From contig JAGVKQ010000020.1 in the NCBI GenBank assembly GCA_020050435.1, forward strand, positions 1-64,000: DNA of 64,000 nt. The letters run 5' to 3'. The position numbers were made by a program, and so were the translations under genes. Source of the stretch: Candidatus Caenarcanales bacterium. Its GTDB lineage: Bacteria; Cyanobacteriota; Vampirovibrionia; 2-02-FULL-35-15. Below, in pieces: positions 59,662 to 64,000 of the stretch; the stretch's first letter is position 1; every line of letters starts with the position of its first letter. The notes beneath the pieces are model-generated. The model was not told the origin of the DNA. It searched no databases and saw only the letters and a program-made list of their open reading frames with translations.

Positions 59662-61652
59662 AATTTAAATTAAAAACAATATTAGATTTAATCATTTGTT
59701 TAGCAATAACATCTTTAATTTTTATACCGACATTAGTACGTCCATGGCTCTTATATGATGAAAACTTACTTTTTAATGGCACGTATTTTCCCACACCCAA
59801 GAACATTGGTCAGATGTTTGAAATAATTAGTCAGCTAGGATTAAACTTTAATATAGTTTCATCAAATGCCATTTACAGCTCAAATCAAGTAATTAGAACT
59901 GCTCCACTGGGTCAGATATTCGGCATGATAATTAGTTTTTTCTTTAAGAAAGACCCTGTTTTATTTCATACTTTCAATTTTTCACTTCACCTAATTAATA
60001 CTTGTCTTGTATTTTTTATACTTAATACTTTAATCAATAAAAAAAATACTATCTATCAAAGAATCCTAATAATATCTCTTACATCGATATGGTCTACTCA
60101 CCCAGTAATGATAGAGCCTATTTTACTATCTATAAACTGTGGAGCTACTTTTACCTATATTTTCTTCTTCGGGATGTTACTGGAATTTATCCTAAATAAA
60201 GATAAAGATCCATCAATTAAAAAATTTATACTAATACCCATTTTATTCATGACTGCAATGCTGACCAATGAATACATAGTGACTCTCCCGTTAATAATTT
60301 TTATTTTTGCATTTTATTTTAACTATCAAAGAGGCATTGTGAAAGATATGGAGTCCCGAGACGTTGCACGCAACGTCTCTACAATAATTAAATCAGCGAA
60401 ACAGTCAGCACCATATTTTATCGGATTATTTTTATATGTAATATATTACTTTGGACTTTCCAGCTTCTCGACAAAGACCTTTAACACATCATTAAGCCTG
60501 CTTTTAGAAAGGGTTTTATGGCTTTCCCCACAAATATTTTTTCATGAGTTTTTATTAGTTTTTTATCCTAAAATATTATCCATTGACCAATCTATCTTTG
60601 TAAAGCTAGGAAAAACCATTTTTGATCCATATTCTGTTTTTTGCTTTTTATTTTTAACATCATTTATTTCATTTCCACTGATCTCATTTATATTCTTTAA
60701 AAGATTTAAAACTATTTTTTTAACGTGTCTCTGCTTTTTCATTTCCCTACTACCTTTTTTACATATAATCGTGCCTTCATATTCGCTAGCATGTGAAAGA
60801 TATCTTTATACACCACTTTTATTTATGGTGATGGGAGTGGGGTTGGTGTTAAAGGATTTGCCAGGTAAACACAAATCACCTCAGAGAGACGTTGTATACA
60901 AAGTCTCTACCGTGGGTATTCTTTCAATAATATTAATTTTATGCATGTATAGGTCACATATAAGAACATTGGACTGGCAAGATACATACACCTTCATAAA
61001 TGTCACTTATGAAACCAGCAATAATTCATTTTTTAAAGCTGTGAGATTAGGAATGCTGGGTAAAGCCATTTCAGTATTTAATCCAGAAGAAAAGGAAAAA
61101 ATAAATAAATATTTCTATGACACATTGGATTTACTAGTAGAAGCAAGAACTGAAACTGAAAGAAATAAATTTTTATACCAAGACAAACTGCCTGGAATAG
61201 TTAAGGCTTATGGATTAGACTATGAGAGTTTAATCAGAAAAATTACTTTTCTTGAAGTAGCATCTAGGTGTATTGAATTAAAAGAAAGTCATAAGGTTGG
61301 AATAGAGCTATTAAAACCTTATATAGAAGAAAACACTAAAGTAGAACCCAGCATTGCTGAGCTTTATGCTTATCTTTTAATGCAAGATAAAAATTTAAAA
61401 GAAGCAAAAGAGGTTTTACTAAGATCAGAAAGAGCTTTTCCTAACGATATTTTAGTCTTAAATAAACTATTCGATATATCTATTCTTGAAAATAACTATT
61501 CCAAAGCAGAAGAGTATTTAAAAAGAGAGTTGAAATTATATTCTCACGATTCAAGCATATTATTAAAAGCATTGAGGTTTTATTCATTTATGAAAAACAC
61601 TGAATTAGCAAATAGATATTATTATTTGTACAAGCTAAGGACGGGAAACTAA
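59658..61652 (+). CDS. TMTC-like GT-C glycosyltransferase with TPR-like repeats, paralogue 4
   Basis: 664 residues, ATG overlapping the previous stop. It is the most divergent copy: YDE at 33-35, SSNAIYSSNQVIRTAPLG instead of the EASN..NVRGTPLD block, WSTHPVMIEPILLSINCGA, NEYIVTLPLIIF, ERVLWLSPQIFFHE and LACERYLYTPL. Two palindromes are inserted in frame at about 233-241 (ESRDVARNVST) and 409-417 (QRDVVYKVSTV), both in loops next to TM segments. Convergent with the last large gene, overlapping its end by 18 bp. Confidence 0.82.
   Translation: MKFKLKTILDLIICLAITSLIFIPTLVRPWLLYDENLLFNGTYFPTPKNIGQMFEIISQLGLNFNIVSSNAIYSSNQVIRTAPLGQIFGMIISFFFKKDPVLFHTFNFSLHLINTCLVFFILNTLINKKNTIYQRILIISLTSIWSTHPVMIEPILLSINCGATFTYIFFFGMLLEFILNKDKDPSIKKFILIPILFMTAMLTNEYIVTLPLIIFIFAFYFNYQRGIVKDMESRDVARNVSTIIKSAKQSAPYFIGLFLYVIYYFGLSSFSTKTFNTSLSLLLERVLWLSPQIFFHEFLLVFYPKILSIDQSIFVKLGKTIFDPYSVFCFLFLTSFISFPLISFIFFKRFKTIFLTCLCFFISLLPFLHIIVPSYSLACERYLYTPLLFMVMGVGLVLKDLPGKHKSPQRDVVYKVSTVGILSIILILCMYRSHIRTLDWQDTYTFINVTYETSNNSFFKAVRLGMLGKAISVFNPEEKEKINKYFYDTLDLLVEARTETERNKFLYQDKLPGIVKAYGLDYESLIRKITFLEVASRCIELKESHKVGIELLKPYIEENTKVEPSIAELYAYLLMQDKNLKEAKEVLLRSERAFPNDILVLNKLFDISILENNYSKAEEYLKRELKLYSHDSSILLKALRFYSFMKNTELANRYYYLYKLRTGN
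60358..60379. repeat. Short palindrome in paralogue 4, first copy
   Basis: GAGACGTTGC-AC-GCAACGTCTC followed by TAC, encoding part of RDVARNVST in frame. It closely fits the GTAGAGACGTTGC-type palindrome known in other genomes. Confidence 0.88.
60885..60908. repeat. Short palindrome in paralogue 4, second copy
   Basis: AGAGAC-GTTGTATACAAA-GTCTCT then AC, encoding part of RDVVYKVST in frame. Second copy of the same type in one gene, about 530 bp from the first. Confidence 0.82.
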
Positions 61653-63830
61653 TTTCAACCCATTCTTATCAGCATAAAAATCTATGAGTTCTTTAGACAC
61701 AGCATTAGTAAAGAATTTATAGTCTTTAAATCCCGAATCTTTTAATAAGACATTTCTTATATAATCATTTGCTTCATTTTCAGTCTTAAATAAATACAAA
61801 GAATTATTTAACGATATAGGCTCATCTTCTATATATTTTGTTAAAGTCCAATAATAACTTTGATTAGATTCTGCATTTTCAAAATTATTAAATTCATATA
61901 AAGTAGATTTTTTATAATTAAAATCATCATTAACCTCTAAAGCCTTTTTTATATAACCTTGACTTATTAACTGTTCAAACTTTAAATGATTAATATACTT
62001 ATCCGTTTCCGGATCTAGATATAGCCATTTAATTTTCAACTCTTTCACAAGAGAGAGATCAAGTGTATCTAAGACTGTTCTAAAAGTTCTCCCCCTTGAA
62101 ATGCTTCCTGCTCTTGGCATGTAGCATGGAACACCAACAAGATCAAAAGGCAATGGATTTAGTGAAATACCATAGCCATTCTTATCTTTTAAATACTTAG
62201 CCACTTTCTCATCCATCGGATTAACAGTAATAGACTCTTTCATTATATTAGTACTAAATTTTATATCTGAAGAAAAGGTTTTAAAATCTTTGTCAATAGA
62301 ATATTTCTCTATCAAAGAATTAATATGATCAATGTACTTATAATTTAAATATATTGAATTAGTAAACATCCCTGAAAGAATAAGTTTTAAGATTGATGGA
62401 ATTAGAAAAATAGTAATTATCCATTTAAGTTTATACTTACTATTCATAAAATAAAGAATAAAAACCAAACTTAGAAACTCTAATCCTGGATGAAGTATTC
62501 TCATAGAATCTGGCGGCGAACTCTTTATTAAAATTAAAAATGGGAAGATAAATGATACAAGAAAAAATGCTGTTAGAAATAATGAGTAATTAGGTTTCTT
62601 TTTTACAAACCATATTAAAGTAAAAACAAGAAATGAAAAGAAAAGACCAATTTCAGAAAAAGTTTGCCAGGAAAAGATATTAATTTCTCTAAAATCTTTC
62701 AAGTCTCCGAATCTTCCAAAAGCCAGAAATTTAGGAAAGTGAGAGTTGAAAGTAATATCTAAAAAGCCAGGAATATAGGAAAATTCTGAACTTAAAAGTT
62801 TAAAGCTAATACTGTTAAAAACTATAATAAAAGCAAAAATTAAGTAGGGAATTAATAGTTTAATGTTTTTATATGAAATCAAAGAACAAAGCAAAAGAGT
62901 TAAACATAAAACATAGACAATGTATTCTGCATTTTGAAACAAAGCAAAGCCAATAACAGCAATTGAAAATAGGAGTTTCTTATCAAGTTCTTTACTATTA
63001 AAAGATAAAAAAAGAAAATACATTATCAGTAAAAAAAGTGGGATTCCTAATGTTAAAGAAGGAAGAAATATTCCTGAGCTGCCCAGATCATTAAAGATAC
63101 TTCCGTGGAGCCCTATAGAGCAAATAGTCTTAAATAAATTAGAGCCCGAACTGGTAATCATGGAATCAAAGAATAAAAGATTAGTAGAAAAGTAAAAGAA
63201 TAGTGCTGCTAATAATGCAGGGGACTTATTAAAGTCAAATTGATTAGATAGAAAACGTGCAATTGAATAAGCAGATAAAAATGTGATTACAGAAGAAAAT
63301 ATCGCTACTAGCTTAAAAACATTAATAATACTAGTCTTTGACAAAGATGAAAGACTGGCAGAGAAAAGGTCAAAAGCATAATGATATGGAATAATCAATT
63401 CAGGCCAATTAGAATATCCAAAGGGGAAATTATCTGACCTTAAAATATAATTTGCTGCTGATAAGTGAAACTTAAAGTCTAAAAGAATATTATTTTCAAC
63501 ACTAAGATGTGTAAAAAATCCTATGAGAAAAACCACTAAAGCTAAACAAATCCCCTCATATAAAGTGGTGGCTAGTTGTAATTCTTTAAGTGAACCCCTA
63601 TCTTTAAAATAAAGAATTAAAGAGCTAATAAATAAAACAAGTAGAGAAATAACTGAAGATTTAAAAACTCCTAAAAAAGGACACAAACAGTAAAGTAAAA
63701 CTGTATAAAAGGCTATTCCAAGTACAAATGAAAATGGTAAAAGATAAATTGCATTTCGTATTCTCAAAAAGTGATAATTATAAATTAAACCAAATAGGAA
63801 GAATAAAAAGAAAATGAGTATAATTAGCAT
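61635..63830 (-). CDS. Large polytopic membrane protein, GT-C-like
   Basis: 731 residues: about the first 500 form many TM helices, the last 230 a soluble domain. An acidic/His segment in the first large loop (DFKFHLSAANYILRSDNFPF, then WPELIIPYHYAFDLF) is of the kind seen at GT-C active sites. I know no close family; a glycosyl- or arabinosyl-transferase-like enzyme using a lipid-linked sugar is plausible. The start has TTGACA, a 17-bp spacer and AATAAT ending 7 nt before ATG 63830, so the mRNA may be leaderless. Confidence 0.7.
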   Translation of the reverse strand: MLIILIFFLFFLFGLIYNYHFLRIRNAIYLLPFSFVLGIAFYTVLLYCLCPFLGVFKSSVISLLVLFISSLILYFKDRGSLKELQLATTLYEGICLALVVFLIGFFTHLSVENNILLDFKFHLSAANYILRSDNFPFGYSNWPELIIPYHYAFDLFSASLSSLSKTSIINVFKLVAIFSSVITFLSAYSIARFLSNQFDFNKSPALLAALFFYFSTNLLFFDSMITSSGSNLFKTICSIGLHGSIFNDLGSSGIFLPSLTLGIPLFLLIMYFLFLSFNSKELDKKLLFSIAVIGFALFQNAEYIVYVLCLTLLLCSLISYKNIKLLIPYLIFAFIIVFNSISFKLLSSEFSYIPGFLDITFNSHFPKFLAFGRFGDLKDFREINIFSWQTFSEIGLFFSFLVFTLIWFVKKKPNYSLFLTAFFLVSFIFPFLILIKSSPPDSMRILHPGLEFLSLVFILYFMNSKYKLKWIITIFLIPSILKLILSGMFTNSIYLNYKYIDHINSLIEKYSIDKDFKTFSSDIKFSTNIMKESITVNPMDEKVAKYLKDKNGYGISLNPLPFDLVGVPCYMPRAGSISRGRTFRTVLDTLDLSLVKELKIKWLYLDPETDKYINHLKFEQLISQGYIKKALEVNDDFNYKKSTLYEFNNFENAESNQSYYWTLTKYIEDEPISLNNSLYLFKTENEANDYIRNVLLKDSGFKDYKFFTNAVSKELIDFYADKNGLKLVSRP

Positions 63831-63837
63831 GTTTTGA

Positions 63838-63866
63838 ATTATTGCTTAGTTATTATAAATTGTCAA
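63838..63866 (-). promoter_or_regulatory. Sigma-70-type promoter of the GT-C-like gene, leaderless layout
   Basis: Minus strand TTGACA (63866-63861), 17-bp spacer, AATAAT (63843-63838); the ATG lies 7 nt further. TATAAT lies between them as an alternative -10. Confidence 0.5.
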
Positions 63867-63871
63867 AAACT

Positions 63872-64000
63872 ATGAATATTTTCTTCTCCTACATATTATT
63901 CATAATATTCATCCTTCTAACTTCTACTTATGGCTTTTTCTGCATAAAGAAGCTTCTAAAGATAAATTCACCTATTTTACTATTACCTCTTTCTTTAAGT
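63872..64000 (+). CDS. Membrane protein N-terminus (cut by window edge), possible relative of the GT-C-like protein
   Basis: 43 codons from ATG 63872 to the window end: a TM helix (IFFSYILFIIFILLTSTYGF) then FFCIKKLLKINSPILLLPLS. The layout, hydrophobic helix then LLPLSLS, matches the start of the divergent 731-residue protein (YNYHFLRIRNAIYLLPFSF). Too short to be sure. Confidence 0.45.
   Translation, partial: MNIFFSYILFIIFILLTSTYGFFCIKKLLKINSPILLLPLSLS

Noticed and set aside
53536-61652. The four adjacent glycosyltransferase frames as pieces of one broken giant gene
   Set aside because: Each has its own N-terminal TM helix, full set of family blocks and C-terminal repeats, so they are complete duplicates.

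Overview
The window is a compact, AT-rich bacterial chromosome segment. It carries ordinary housekeeping genes (rlmN, cca-type nucleotidyltransferase, polA, infC-rpmI-rplT, prfB, mnmG, gatA, rpmG) among many small genes I do not recognise. An ADP-heptose-type adenylyltransferase, lipoprotein and secreted-protein signals, and an S-layer-like protein suggest a diderm with an elaborate envelope. Some short palindromes (core GTAGAGAC...GTCTCTAC) remind me of dispersed repeats of cyanobacterial genomes. A non-photosynthetic relative of Cyanobacteria (Melainabacteria/Vampirovibrionia-like) is therefore my best guess, but it is an inference and not proved here. The genetic code is standard: prfB (RF2) is present with a classic +1 frameshift site, and many genes end in TGA.

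Layout. 0-12 kb: rlmN, a lipoprotein S41 protease, a Gly/Cys-rich protein, cca-like, penicillin-acylase-like hydrolase, yajQ, DedA/YqaA membrane protein, hisC, a glycosyltransferase, pstB and rfaE2. 12-22 kb: lineage-specific proteins of unknown function, an odd nucleotide-sugar dehydrogenase lacking the usual Cys, a secreted Cys-rich peptide, and ilvB. 22-36 kb: polA, an interrupted thiL, ppx/gppA, tRNA-Leu(CAG)-infC-rpmI-rplT, prfB flanked by duplicated small membrane-protein pairs, small unknowns, mnmG, and a SAMHD1-like HD protein. 36-43 kb: cysE, cysK, an isochorismatase-fold enzyme, gatA with a nucleotidyltransferase/small-protein pair, a histidine phosphatase, and rpmG.

43-64 kb is the most distinctive part and looks like a surface-glycoprotein island. 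It has a CapD/PglF-like nucleotide-sugar dehydratase and a DegT-type aminotransferase. Next come three secreted proteins, two of which share a domain; the largest is a 1352-residue Ser/Thr/Gly-rich, S-layer-like protein. Four translationally coupled tandem paralogues follow that look like TMTC-type GT-C glycosyltransferases with C-terminal TPR-like domains. A further large polytopic GT-C-like protein and the start of a possible relative lie at the right edge. I propose that the membrane enzymes O-glycosylate the Ser/Thr-rich surface proteins, using a sugar made by the dehydratase/aminotransferase pair.

Two repeat systems overlay the genes. (1) About ten short palindromes sit between genes, supply stop codons, or sit in frame inside ilvB, thiL (with a TGA stop) and two of the glycosyltransferase genes; a longer 91-bp element sits inside mnmG. 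(2) Three long hairpin elements are built of degenerate 8-bp units (G-W-D-C-C-T-A-Y). Several genes have a -10-like hexamer only 6-9 nt before the ATG, which suggests leaderless mRNAs.
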